A stretch of DNA of 64,000 nt from NCBI RefSeq assembly GCF_018221465.1, contig NZ_JAAIKR010000002.1, forward strand, positions 186,001 through 250,000, in the 5' to 3' direction. The notes beneath the pieces are model-generated. The model saw nothing but the letters and a program-made list of their open reading frames with translations, had not been told where the DNA came from and made no database searches. This stretch comes from Shewanella intestini. GTDB taxonomy: Bacteria > Pseudomonadota > Gammaproteobacteria > Enterobacterales > Shewanellaceae. Positions 47,592-56,489 of the stretch are shown one piece after another. The first letter of the stretch is position 1. Each line of letters begins with the position of its first letter. The position numbers and the translations under genes were made by a program.

Positions 47592-49058
47592 ATGAGTACC
47601 GAAAAATTTAATATTTTTGCATTTCACGGAAAAATGAAAGTCATGCATTTAAGTTGGATGGCGTTCTTTATTACTTTTGTGGTGTGGTTTAATGCCGCGC
47701 CTTTAATGACCGTTATTGCAGATAGCATTGGTTTAACCACCGCACAAATTAAAACCTTATTGATTCTTAACGTAGCGTTAACGATCCCAGCACGGATTAT
47801 CATTGGTATGGTGACAGACAAATATGGCCCACGTTTAACATACTCGGCCTTATTAGCTATTTGTTCCATTCCGTGCTTTATGTTCGCGGTTGCCGATAGT
47901 TTTGAGCAATTAGCCATCGCGCGTTTCTTATTGGGCTTCATTGGAGCTGGCTTTGTCATTGGTATTCGTATTGTCAGTGAGTGGTTTCCGGCTAAAGAGT
48001 TGGGTACTGCTGAGGGTATTTACGGTGGTTGGGGCAATTTCGGTTCAGCTGCGGCGGCGTTTACCTTGCCTGCTGTTGCATTGGCATTTGGTGGTGAAAA
48101 TGGCTGGCGATATGCCATTGGGATCACTGGTGCAATGAGCTTGTTATTTTCATTTGTGTATTACTTTAATGTTACCGATACCCCAAAAGGTTCGACTTAT
48201 TTTAAACCTAAAAAAGCAGGTGGGTTAGAAGTCACCAGTAAAAAAGATTTTGCCTTGCTCATTGTGATGAAAGTGCCAATGTATGCAACCTTAGCGTTAC
48301 TGGCGTGGAAACTGTCACCAACTGGCGTAGCAATGCTAACTGAAACCATGACACTCGCCATTTATGTTGGTTTGCTATTAGTATTTTTATTTGATGTTTT
48401 TCAGACTTATCAAGTGAATAAACAGATTTTTGTCGCTGAAGTGCCTGAGTTTGAACGCTATGAGTTTAAGCAAGTTGCGGTATTAAACATCATGTATTTT
48501 ACCACTTTTGGTAGTGAGCTTGCGGTTGTATCAATGTTGCCATTGTTCTTTGCTGAAACCTTTGCATTGGGTATGGCACAAGCAGGGATGGTCGCTTCTA
48601 GTTATGCGTTTATGAATTTAATGTCGCGTCCCGGTGGCGGGTGGTTAAGTGACAAATGTGGCCGTAAAACAACATTACTTATCCTGACTGCAGGATTAGC
48701 CGTGGGTTACTTTATGGTGGCACAAATTGATAGCAGTTGGGGGCTTTCCTTAGCGATTGTCGTGGTGATGGCTTGTTCTTTTTTTGTCCAAAGTGGTGAA
48801 GGTGCAGTGTTTGCAGCGGTGCCGTTAATTAAGCGGCGCTTAACTGGCCAAATAGCCGGAATGACAGGGGCTTATGGCAATGTGGGCGCTGTGTTCTATC
48901 TGACCGTCTATTCAATGGTTTCAACGCAAACATTTTTTTATGTTATTGCAACCAGTGCGGTATTTGGTTTCATGACCTTATTCTTTATGTCAGAGCCTAA
49001 AGGCCATATAGCTGAGATAAATGAAGAGGGTAAAGTAACGTTAATTAGTGTGAGCTAA
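47592..49058 (+). CDS. MFS nitrate/nitrite transporter, NarK/NasA type
   Basis: A 488-residue major facilitator with 12 helices. The nitrate signature regions are present: [18 protein letters not shown] in helix 1, [14 protein letters not shown] after helix 2, [22 protein letters not shown], then [20 protein letters not shown] (nitrate signature 1) and [19 protein letters not shown] (signature 2). It imports nitrate for NasA. Located 20 bases after nirD and before the kinase/phosphatase gene, as in Pseudomonas nitrate assimilation clusters. Confidence 0.92.
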   Translation: MSTEKFNIFAFHGKMKVMHLSWMAFFITFVVWFNAAPLMTVIADSIGLTTAQIKTLLILNVALTIPARIIIGMVTDKYGPRLTYSALLAICSIPCFMFAVADSFEQLAIARFLLGFIGAGFVIGIRIVSEWFPAKELGTAEGIYGGWGNFGSAAAAFTLPAVALAFGGENGWRYAIGITGAMSLLFSFVYYFNVTDTPKGSTYFKPKKAGGLEVTSKKDFALLIVMKVPMYATLALLAWKLSPTGVAMLTETMTLAIYVGLLLVFLFDVFQTYQVNKQIFVAEVPEFERYEFKQVAVLNIMYFTTFGSELAVVSMLPLFFAETFALGMAQAGMVASSYAFMNLMSRPGGGWLSDKCGRKTTLLILTAGLAVGYFMVAQIDSSWGLSLAIVVVMACSFFVQSGEGAVFAAVPLIKRRLTGQIAGMTGAYGNVGAVFYLTVYSMVSTQTFFYVIATSAVFGFMTLFFMSEPKGHIAEINEEGKVTLISVS

Positions 49059-49122
49059 TAATGTTAATTAGCGACTGACACGCTATGAGGGTCATTAAAC
49101 GCCCCTCAGGTGATAAATAAAC

Positions 49123-51000
49123 ATGAACACATTAAAATCATCAATGGTAAAAGCGGAATATCAGGCGGATCAAATAGATATTGCTGTCACTAACTGTCCG
49201 CAGGATAGGGTGCAAGGTTATATCGATGATATCCAAAGCGCAGCCGATACCTCTATTGCCCACTTAACGTGTATTCAGTCACTTGCATTAAATGTGGGTC
49301 AATATTCAACAGCAGGATTAAAACCGCAAAATGAAGATGCCATCGCGATTAATATCCCACAAGGAATGGCACTAACCACAAAAGGAATTGTGAGTGTGAT
49401 AAGTGATGGTGTCAGCACCGCAGAAGGCGGCGCACAAGCATCAAGAATAAGTGTCAGTAACTTTATTGCTGATTATTATTCAACACCAGATACTTGGGGA
49501 GTACAAGTTGCTAGTACGAAAGTATTAACGGCATTGAATCGTTGGTTATATGGCTTAGGGCAAGATTATCGTGATGCACGTAAAGGTTTTGTGTGTACTT
49601 TTAGTGCATTAATTTTCAAATCATGCAGTGTGCATTTATTGCATGTGGGGGATTCTCGCGTCTATCGATTTAGAGATGGCGTGCTTACCCGCTTAAGTCA
49701 AGATCATTGCACCCAAGTGGCTCAAGGAAAAGCGTATTTAACTCGCGCGTTAGGGCTTGATGTGAAGCTTGATGTTGATTACCGCCAAGTTGATGTTCAA
49801 CTACATGATGTTTATGTACTGCTCACTGATGGTATTCATGATGTATTAACTGATAATGAAATAAGCCAAGCATTGCAACGTATGATGCAGCAAGCCAGCA
49901 TCAATGATTGTTTGTGCGAACAAGTTTGCCAACAGTTAGTTGAAAAGGCGCTTGTTTGCGGCAGTGATGATAATCTAAGTGCACAAATTTTGTCAGTTTC
50001 TTCATTACCGGAACAAGGGGTAGATGACGTATATAAGCACCTTTCAAAACGGCCTTTTCCACCACCATTAACCGTTGGGATGTTCATGGATGACTATCAA
50101 GTAACGGCGATTTTGTATCAATCACAACGTAGCCAAGTTTACAAAGTGATTGATAATACTGGCAACAGTTATTGCATGAAAACACCTTCTGTCAATTATC
50201 TTGATGACGCTGCATATATTGAACGTTTTATATTAGAAAGTTGGATAGGAAAGCGGATACAAAACCCGCATGTGGTGAGTATTTGCCATGTTAATAAACC
50301 TAAGTCCAGCTTATATTATTTAACCGAATACCTTAGCGGGCAAACACTCGCTCAGTGGATAAATGACAATCCATGTGTATCAATAGCACAGGTATTAGGG
50401 CTAATTAAACAAATAGAACGTGGAGTAAGAGCCTTTCATCGCAAAGAAACCCTGCATCAAGATTTAAAGCCTGACAATATATTTTTAACAACCAATGGAT
50501 TAGTAAAGATAATCGATTTCGGCTCTTGTTATATCAAAGGGATAGCGGAGATATCAACTCCGCTGGTACGTGACCATATCTTAGGTACGATAGATTACAG
50601 TGCCCCAGAAATAATCTTAGGTTATCAAGCCGGCAGACGCGCAGATATCTTTTCACTAGCGGTGATAACCTATGAAATGCTCACCGGGCAGTTACCCTTT
50701 GGTGCAAAATTGGCCAAGTGTCAAAGTCGACGAGATTATTTGGCCTTAAAATACATACCAGCGCATCAACTTAATCCAATGCTGCCAGAGTGGATTGATG
50801 TCGTATTGAAAAAAGCGTTATCCATTGAGCCTTGTCATCGCTATGCAGACACCGCGGAATTTTTACATGCTCTGACTACGGTTAACTATCCGGTTGTTGA
50901 AAAAACATTTATTCCACTGATGCAAAGAAACCCGCTGCGTTTTTGGCAAGGGTTAAGTTTATTGCTGGTGATTTGCTTAGTTTGTATCGCACTAAAATGA
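49123..51000 (+). CDS. Bifunctional PP2C phosphatase / Ser-Thr protein kinase
   Basis: A 625-residue fusion. Residues ~55-300 are a PP2C phosphatase with metal ligands in QNEDAIAI, SDGVSTAEGG, LLHVGDSRVYRF, LLTDGIHDVL and DDNLSAQIL. Residues ~325-600 are a Hanks-type kinase: ATP Lys in YCMKTPSV, catalytic loop HQDLKPDN, and IDFGS in place of DFG. The HRD Arg is Gln, a non-RD kinase that may be active without loop phosphorylation. One C-terminal helix (LSLLLVICLVCIAL) anchors it. Being last in the nir operon, it probably regulates nitrate uptake or reduction. The gene type recurs at this place in other proteobacteria. Confidence 0.88.
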   Translation: MNTLKSSMVKAEYQADQIDIAVTNCPQDRVQGYIDDIQSAADTSIAHLTCIQSLALNVGQYSTAGLKPQNEDAIAINIPQGMALTTKGIVSVISDGVSTAEGGAQASRISVSNFIADYYSTPDTWGVQVASTKVLTALNRWLYGLGQDYRDARKGFVCTFSALIFKSCSVHLLHVGDSRVYRFRDGVLTRLSQDHCTQVAQGKAYLTRALGLDVKLDVDYRQVDVQLHDVYVLLTDGIHDVLTDNEISQALQRMMQQASINDCLCEQVCQQLVEKALVCGSDDNLSAQILSVSSLPEQGVDDVYKHLSKRPFPPPLTVGMFMDDYQVTAILYQSQRSQVYKVIDNTGNSYCMKTPSVNYLDDAAYIERFILESWIGKRIQNPHVVSICHVNKPKSSLYYLTEYLSGQTLAQWINDNPCVSIAQVLGLIKQIERGVRAFHRKETLHQDLKPDNIFLTTNGLVKIIDFGSCYIKGIAEISTPLVRDHILGTIDYSAPEIILGYQAGRRADIFSLAVITYEMLTGQLPFGAKLAKCQSRRDYLALKYIPAHQLNPMLPEWIDVVLKKALSIEPCHRYADTAEFLHALTTVNYPVVEKTFIPLMQRNPLRFWQGLSLLLVICLVCIALK

Positions 51001-51547
51001 AATAAGTTAATTATCTTGTCCTCAATTAAAGTAAGCTTTACTGTGTTTGAATTCAATTAAGTCGTGCACATGTTTTTTAAGTAGACAGTCATGACATTAT
51101 TACTTCCTTTACAACAGTCATATAGCAATCCTATGGCGCCTCCTGGACCCAAAGCCACTGTCAATTGTCCCTCATCTTCCTGCCTCAACCTGCTAGTTCA
51201 TATTCTGTTAACAAGCTGATGTCACCGGCGGTTGATTCCTCTTTATGATACAGGATCACCGCATAAGGCTATGTATTTAATATATTTTGTTTTGGGTGCT
51301 GAAAATAAATAGCGTTAATTTCCCCTTTCATCATTGACGCAAAGTGTGAGGTTTTCATTGCAAAAATAGTACTAATGAGGGGGGCAAGGATTAAAAATCA
51401 CTGCTTGGTCTATCATCCTTTAATACTCGCTGACGATTCAATCAACTTATCTGCGCGCCATAATATTGACACTCTCAACAACAACGTTGTGTTTAGTGAA
51501 TTTCAAGATGATTGGAACCCATTAACTCAACACAAGGGGCAGGATGC
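51001..51547. promoter_or_regulatory. Region upstream of the curli cluster
   Basis: A 547-base region without a gene. No T-run terminator for the nir operon is evident. A perfect 10-bp palindrome ACAACGTTGT lies at 51481-51490, about 58 bases before the csgB-like ATG, and could be the binding site of the cluster's LuxR-type regulator. No clear -35/-10 pair was found. Confidence 0.4.
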
Positions 51548-52087
51548 ATGACCTTGATTAAACGTGAAAAAAAATCTCACGTGACAGCCACAGCAAGGAT
51601 TTTTGCTTGTGCGTTGTGTTTGAGTTCATTGCCAAGTTGGAGTCAACAAGACATCAGTGATGTTGATGAATTAGCACTTTCTGATAATCGTGCTCAAGTT
51701 ACCCAATTTGGTGACTTGCTTTCATCAACCATCATGCAGGTCGGTGGCAGTAACCTTTCTGCTGTTAATCAATCTGGTTTTTCAAATCAAATGCTGGTTA
51801 ATCAGCAAGGTTATGAAAACCAATTAATAGCGAATCAATTTGGCAGTGATATTGAAGCAACGGTTTTACAGTCTGGGTTTGGAAATCAAGTGTTATCTGA
51901 ACAAAACGGGGCTGAATTATCGTTACATATTACTCAAATAGGAACAGAAAATTTAGCGGTCATTAATCAGACCGGAATAGAAAATGCTATTCGGATCCAG
52001 CAGTACGGCTCCGGACATGCAGTAGGTGTAACACAGTGGGGCAACTCACAAAGTGTTGTCATTACTCAAGGTAGTTTATCAAACTAA
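51548..52087 (+). CDS. csgB: CsgB-like curlin nucleator
   Basis: A 179-residue curlin-repeat protein. The signal peptide ends near LPSWSQQ. Five to six repeats of the form Q.G..N....VNQSG.SNQ follow: GSNLSAVNQSGFSNQMLVNQQ, GYENQLIANQFG, GFGNQVLSEQNG, GTENLAVINQTGIENAIRIQQYG. It has the size of the E. coli nucleator CsgB and comes just before the large curlin gene (17-base gap), which is the csgB-csgA order. I prefer the ATG at 51548 over one at 51512 because a usual signal peptide then begins near the start. Confidence 0.82.
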   Translation: MTLIKREKKSHVTATARIFACALCLSSLPSWSQQDISDVDELALSDNRAQVTQFGDLLSSTIMQVGGSNLSAVNQSGFSNQMLVNQQGYENQLIANQFGSDIEATVLQSGFGNQVLSEQNGAELSLHITQIGTENLAVINQTGIENAIRIQQYGSGHAVGVTQWGNSQSVVITQGSLSN

Positions 52088-52104
52088 GTAAAGGGAAATA
52101 CGAG

Positions 52105-53760
52105 ATGAAATATTCAAAAATAGCAATTTTAGTATCATCTATGATGCTTGCTTCGGGTGCATATGCAAGTAATACCAACACGGCCAATGTCGGTCAATCT
52201 GGTAATAATAACCAAACCACAGTAACGCAGCAGCTCAACAGTGACAACAACTTGGCAGAGGTTGATCAAGCCGGTGATGATAACGTTGCAACCATCGACC
52301 AAGAAAACACTAGCCAAACAACGGCAACTGTTGACCAAGACGGTAGCGGTAACCAAGCAACTATCTATCAGCATCAATCTACATTGACTGCAACAGCGAC
52401 TATCATCTCAAATGGTGATGGCAATACTGCGGATATTGAGCAGACATTTAACAATGGTTTAAATGCTGCTGCTGTCGTTAACCAACAAGGTAACGCTAAC
52501 CAAGGTAATATTGTTCAAGATAACGGCGATGGTGCCAACTCAACCATTAATCAGTTAGGAAGTGGTGATACGGCATTAATCAACAATGTTTGGTCTGATT
52601 TTGCTAATGCAACAATAAACCAAAGCTTAGGTGGCGGTAATAATGCCGTGATTGATCAATATGCATCAGATGGCGCTGAAGCGACGATTAATCAAGAAGG
52701 CAGTGGTAACGTTGGTAGTATTGACCAAGATACAAATGTATTTAGTAACAATGCAACAGATGATGACACTGTCGCGACACTGTCACAAATTGGTGACGGT
52801 AACGTAGGTACTATCGCACAAACTGGTGTTTCAAATGAAACCGTCGCGCTGCAAATGGGCCAAGGTAATAACTTGTCTGTCTTGCAAAGTGGTGATGATA
52901 ACTTCACTGATATTGAACAAGATGGCGATTCAAATGTTGCTGGTGTTACCCAAAGCGGTACGATGGCTAGTGCGACATTACTGCAAGCCGGTTCAGGCTC
53001 AGTTGCTACAGTAAATCAATCAGGTGATTTAAACGTCACGGATATTGACCAAAATGGTTTAAACCATACCGCGTCAGTGACCCAGCTTGACATGGAAAAT
53101 GAAGCAAACATTGAACAGTTAAATGAAGGTAACTCAGCAACAATATTCCAAAGCGGTAATTCAGGAGCTGGTCTGGGTAATACAGCGACAGTTTCTCAAG
53201 TTGGTGTTGGTGATACTGCTAGCGTTACTCAAACAGGCGACACCAACCAAGCAGTTGTAAGCCAAGCAGCGTCAAGCTTCTCTAATAATATCGCTATTGT
53301 ACAAACGGGTATTGATAACTATGCCGGTGCAGCGAGTGAGTTAGGTGGTGGTAGCTCTATTACCATTAACCAAACAGGTAATAGTAACGTTGTGGGTAAC
53401 CAACCTGGTGCAAATAACTACTTTGGCCCAGATATCGGTGCAGGTACATTTGGTTCTGGCAATGTGGTGATGATTGATCAAGTCGGTAATGAAAACCAAG
53501 CTTATGCAGATTCTGCTGATATTTCATCTGTAGTGGATATTTCACAAACAGGTGACTTTAACAGTGCAGTTGCAGAATCTTGGACTGGTACAGACAACGA
53601 GTTAATGATTTCGCAAACGGGTACAAACCATATGGCAGATATCTTTGTAACTGGTGGTGTTAGTAACATGGTCAGTATCACGCAAACAGATTCAGGCAAT
53701 ATGGCTAGCGTAATTGCAAGTGGTTCAAACAACATGGCAACCATCGTTCAAGGTATGTAG
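52105..53760 (+). CDS. csgA: Very large CsgA-like curlin (major curli subunit)
   Basis: A 551-residue amyloid subunit, over three times the length of E. coli CsgA (151). After the signal peptide (MLASGAYA, cut before SNT) the whole chain is made of about 40 short strand units of the pattern G..N.A.V.Q, i.e. roughly 20 curlin repeats: GDDNVATIDQ, GSGNQATIYQ, GDGNTADIEQ, GSGNVGSIDQ, GDLNVTDIDQ, GDTNQAVVSQ. The mature part has many Asp but no Lys, Arg or Cys. The end (NNMATIVQGM) is also a repeat. Secreted by the CsgG/E/F system encoded downstream. Confidence 0.85.
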   Translation: MKYSKIAILVSSMMLASGAYASNTNTANVGQSGNNNQTTVTQQLNSDNNLAEVDQAGDDNVATIDQENTSQTTATVDQDGSGNQATIYQHQSTLTATATIISNGDGNTADIEQTFNNGLNAAAVVNQQGNANQGNIVQDNGDGANSTINQLGSGDTALINNVWSDFANATINQSLGGGNNAVIDQYASDGAEATINQEGSGNVGSIDQDTNVFSNNATDDDTVATLSQIGDGNVGTIAQTGVSNETVALQMGQGNNLSVLQSGDDNFTDIEQDGDSNVAGVTQSGTMASATLLQAGSGSVATVNQSGDLNVTDIDQNGLNHTASVTQLDMENEANIEQLNEGNSATIFQSGNSGAGLGNTATVSQVGVGDTASVTQTGDTNQAVVSQAASSFSNNIAIVQTGIDNYAGAASELGGGSSITINQTGNSNVVGNQPGANNYFGPDIGAGTFGSGNVVMIDQVGNENQAYADSADISSVVDISQTGDFNSAVAESWTGTDNELMISQTGTNHMADIFVTGGVSNMVSITQTDSGNMASVIASGSNNMATIVQGM

Positions 53761-53782
53761 TACTAATACTTTAGTCTAGGCA

Positions 53783-53802
53783 AGGGTGCGTAAGCACCCT
53801 TT
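53783..53802 (+). terminator. Hairpin between the curlin gene and the regulator
   Basis: AGGGTGC-GTAA-GCACCCT, a 7-bp GC-rich stem with a GNRA-like loop, followed by only a short T stretch. It may be a partial terminator or message stabiliser that keeps csgBA expression above that of csgDEFG. Confidence 0.5.
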
Positions 53803-53908
53803 AGGCTAATTGTTTACTGGTATTTGAGTTGCTAATCTTTATTTTCGTTATCGTACTTATTTCTTACTGGAAGTAGTTCTACCCATCGGTTCACATGGAG
53901 TGTTAAAG

Positions 53909-54541
53909 ATGTTTAAAGTCGTTAATTGGATGATTGTCTCTCGTTCACAAATGTTGATAGATTTATTGGACTGTCGTTGGCCACAAGAGTTTTTAGTTAA
54001 GTTAACCAAAGCGGCACCGGGTGACATGGCTAAAAAGTTATCGCAACAATCGGTCACTATGGTCATTTTTGACTTATCTACGATTGACCTTCAACAAGCT
54101 TATCAATTACAGCGTTTAATAGAGAGAGAACATGCTCACTCACACACTGTCTTTATTAATTTTCCAAAACAAGTCGATGCCAAATTTATTATTCACCCTG
54201 CAACAACCTTGGGTGCGTTTTATGCTGAAGCGACTTTAGTTGAAATCAGCGCTGGATTTAATGAGTTATTAAAAGGTCGCAGTGTTTTCCCACAAGCATT
54301 ACAACAGTCAATGACAAATACTGAGGTTGAAGATGACAGCGAGCAGTTGACCATTAGGGAAAGGGAAGTGTTACAAGCGTTGCTTTCTGGTAGTACCAAT
54401 CTGGATATTGCTAATCAATTATTTGTGAGTGAGTCGACCATTAAAACCCACCTATACCGAGCCTTTAGAAAAATCGGAGTGTCTAGTCGCGGTCAAGCGA
54501 TAGCATGGGCACAAACACACATGCACGAGGTACGTGTATGA
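53909..54541 (+). CDS. LuxR-family regulator, CsgD-like
   Basis: A 210-residue regulator. The N-terminal ~140 residues resemble a degenerate receiver-like domain (FKVVNWMIVSRSQMLIDLLD, VTMVIFDLSTIDLQQ) without the usual phospho-acceptor set, as in CsgD. The C-terminal LuxR helix-turn-helix is clear: LTIREREVLQALLSGSTNLDIANQLFVSESTIKTHLYRAFRKIGVSSRGQAIAW in outline. The start at 53909 has GGAG eight bases upstream; a GTG three codons earlier is weaker. Located between curlin and csgE, with ATGA overlap to csgE. Likely activator of the curli genes. Confidence 0.83.
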   Translation: MFKVVNWMIVSRSQMLIDLLDCRWPQEFLVKLTKAAPGDMAKKLSQQSVTMVIFDLSTIDLQQAYQLQRLIEREHAHSHTVFINFPKQVDAKFIIHPATTLGAFYAEATLVEISAGFNELLKGRSVFPQALQQSMTNTEVEDDSEQLTIREREVLQALLSGSTNLDIANQLFVSESTIKTHLYRAFRKIGVSSRGQAIAWAQTHMHEVRV

Positions 54542-55056
54542 AATACTACCAGTGGCTACTTGCAATCATTGTGATTAGCCACTTTTGTGTATTAGCCGAT
54601 CCTATAAATGTTTCACCAGCCAAACAACCTGAAAAAACAGGCCAAGCAGACGACAAATATTTACCACAACAACAAGACCAAACCGTCAATATTAGCGATG
54701 CAACGCCGCGTAAAGAAACCGATCTGGTTGATGGATTAATTCTCAATAGAGCTATGACACGGTTAGGGCATCGCTTTTATCGAGATTTTGTTAGCGCTTA
54801 CCGTGATATCAACGGCACAGCTTTACATACCGGCTTAACGGTAAAAGAATACGCAACTGCAAGAAGTGGCAGTAAAATTAGTATATTACACAATAGAAAA
54901 CCCATTTTTGTCACGTTTGTCTCACCCGCATCGCGCAATATTGATGAGCAAGCATTAGGTGCGGCTCAACGCGTTGATAATGTATTGAAACAACATCAAA
55001 GGCAAACTAAGTGGAGCGCATTTACCGATCCGGATCTCGCGCCCGATGAAATATAG
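54538..55056 (+). CDS. csgE: Curli assembly protein CsgE
   Basis: The periplasmic gatekeeper of the CsgG secretion pore. The 172-residue precursor has a signal peptide (LLAIIVISHFCVLA, cut before DPI) and a variable ~45-residue linker that is longer than in E. coli. The CsgE domain follows: VDGLILNRAMTRLGHRFYRDFVSAYRD, LTVKEYATARSGSKISILHNRKPIFVTFV. The start is taken at the ATG overlapping the regulator's stop. csgF follows after 12 bases. Confidence 0.9.
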   Translation: MKYYQWLLAIIVISHFCVLADPINVSPAKQPEKTGQADDKYLPQQQDQTVNISDATPRKETDLVDGLILNRAMTRLGHRFYRDFVSAYRDINGTALHTGLTVKEYATARSGSKISILHNRKPIFVTFVSPASRNIDEQALGAAQRVDNVLKQHQRQTKWSAFTDPDLAPDEI

Positions 55057-55068
55057 CAGGGAAGCATT

Positions 55069-55473
55069 ATGAAAAAATTAATATTGATCTCAGCTTTGTT
55101 AACCTTTTCAGCGTCATCAATGGCGACTCAATTGGTTTATACACCCGTTAACCCCAATTTTGGTGGCAGTTACTTAAATGGCAGTTATTTACTGCAAAAT
55201 GCCAGTGCACAAAATGAACACACAGGTGGTGGTTCAGGTTATGTAGCACCCACAGCGTTAGAGCGTTTAGCTAGTTCATTACAATCTCGTTTAATGAGTC
55301 AACTTTTTAATGATGCCGCTAATGGTGGTGAAGGGTACTTAAAAACAGATGACTTTGAAATTAATGTAGTCAATGAAGATGGTTCATTGTTGGTACACAT
55401 CACGGATTTATTAACAGGCGAAACCACGGTGATTGAAGTTGGCGGTATCGTTGGTGAGACGACAGGAGGCTAA
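55069..55473 (+). CDS. csgF: Curli assembly protein CsgF
   Basis: CsgF plugs the outer end of CsgG and attaches the nucleator to the surface. The 134 residues start with a signal peptide (LLTFSASSMA) and the hallmark mature beginning TQLVYTPVNPNFGGSYLNGSYLLQNASAQN, which inserts into the CsgG channel. The C-terminal part (DDFEINVVNEDGSLLVHITDLLTGETTVIEV) is also conserved. csgG starts 1 base after the stop codon. Confidence 0.94.
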   Translation: MKKLILISALLTFSASSMATQLVYTPVNPNFGGSYLNGSYLLQNASAQNEHTGGGSGYVAPTALERLASSLQSRLMSQLFNDAANGGEGYLKTDDFEINVVNEDGSLLVHITDLLTGETTVIEVGGIVGETTGG

Positions 55474-55474
55474 T

Positions 55475-56332
55475 ATGAAAAAGCTAATGATTATATCAGC
55501 TGTACTACTGTTGTCGGCTTGTAGCAGTATCGACAGTGAATTTGACGGCATTGAAGCCACTTCTAGTTTAATGCCTAAAGGCGAAACGTATCGTGACTTG
55601 GTTAGTTTACCTTCTCCTCAGGGACAGATGGTAGCAGCGGTATATGACTTTAGAGATCAAACCGGTCAATACAAACCTATTCCATCAAGCAACTTTTCAA
55701 CGGCAGTACCGCAAAGTGGTACCGCTTTTCTTGCCCAAGCATTAAATGATTCAACATGGTTTGTGCCAGTAGAACGTGAAGGGTTACAAAATTTATTAAC
55801 CGAACGCAAAATTGTTCGCGCAGGGTTAAAAGGCAAAGCAAATGGTTTGCCGCAACTCAATAGTGCCCAGATTTTAATGGAAGGGGGCATTGTCGCTTAT
55901 GATACTAATATTAAAACGGGGGGGGCAGGTGCTCGTTACCTCGGCATTGGTACTTCTGGTCAATACCGTGTTGACCGGATTACAGTGAACTTACGGGCTG
56001 TCGATATTCGAACAGGACGTTTATTAAGTAGTGTTACAACAACTAAGTCTGTTATTTCAAAAGAAATTACCGCTGGTGTATTTAAGTTTCTAGATGCACA
56101 AGAACTACTCGAGGCTGAGGCGGGCTATACCTCAAATGAACCAGTTAGTTTATGTGTTGCTTCTGCGATTGAAAGTGCTGTTGTGCATTTAATTGCCGAT
56201 GGTATTTGGAAAGGTGCGTGGAATTTATCGGATGAACAAAACGGCCTTAAAAATAAGACATTACAAAAATATTGGTTAGAAGCACACAGTGAAGCGCAGG
56301 TGAGTATGCGGCTAAAACAATTTAAAAGTTAG
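55475..56332 (+). CDS. csgG: Curli secretion channel CsgG
   Basis: The nonameric outer-membrane lipoprotein pore for curlin export. The 285-residue precursor has the lipobox LLSAC with Cys16. The conserved elements are VAAVYDFRDQTGQYKPIPSSNFSTAVPQSGTAFLAQAL (constriction loop region), ALNDSTWFVPVEREGLQNLLTERKI, GGAGARYLGIGTSGQYRVDRITVNLRAVDIRTGRLL. The start at 55475 has GGAGG upstream. Last gene of the cluster; a terminator follows. Confidence 0.95.
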   Translation: MKKLMIISAVLLLSACSSIDSEFDGIEATSSLMPKGETYRDLVSLPSPQGQMVAAVYDFRDQTGQYKPIPSSNFSTAVPQSGTAFLAQALNDSTWFVPVEREGLQNLLTERKIVRAGLKGKANGLPQLNSAQILMEGGIVAYDTNIKTGGAGARYLGIGTSGQYRVDRITVNLRAVDIRTGRLLSSVTTTKSVISKEITAGVFKFLDAQELLEAEAGYTSNEPVSLCVASAIESAVVHLIADGIWKGAWNLSDEQNGLKNKTLQKYWLEAHSEAQVSMRLKQFKS

Positions 56333-56425
56333 CTCGGTTGAAAGTCATGTTGTTAACGGTGGGGGCAACTGCAACTAATTGCGATAAGTACCCCTAAATC
56401 ATAATATGAATTAATTTCTCTCTTA

Positions 56426-56449
56426 GCCCGAACTTTTCGGGCTTTTTTT
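56426..56449 (+). terminator. Intrinsic terminator after csgG
   Basis: GCCCGAA / TTCGGGC stem with a 3-base loop and seven T residues, located between convergent csgG and dacB. Confidence 0.9.
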
Positions 56450-56489
56450 ATACTTTACCATTGGGTACAAATAGTACACTTTTTGTCGG

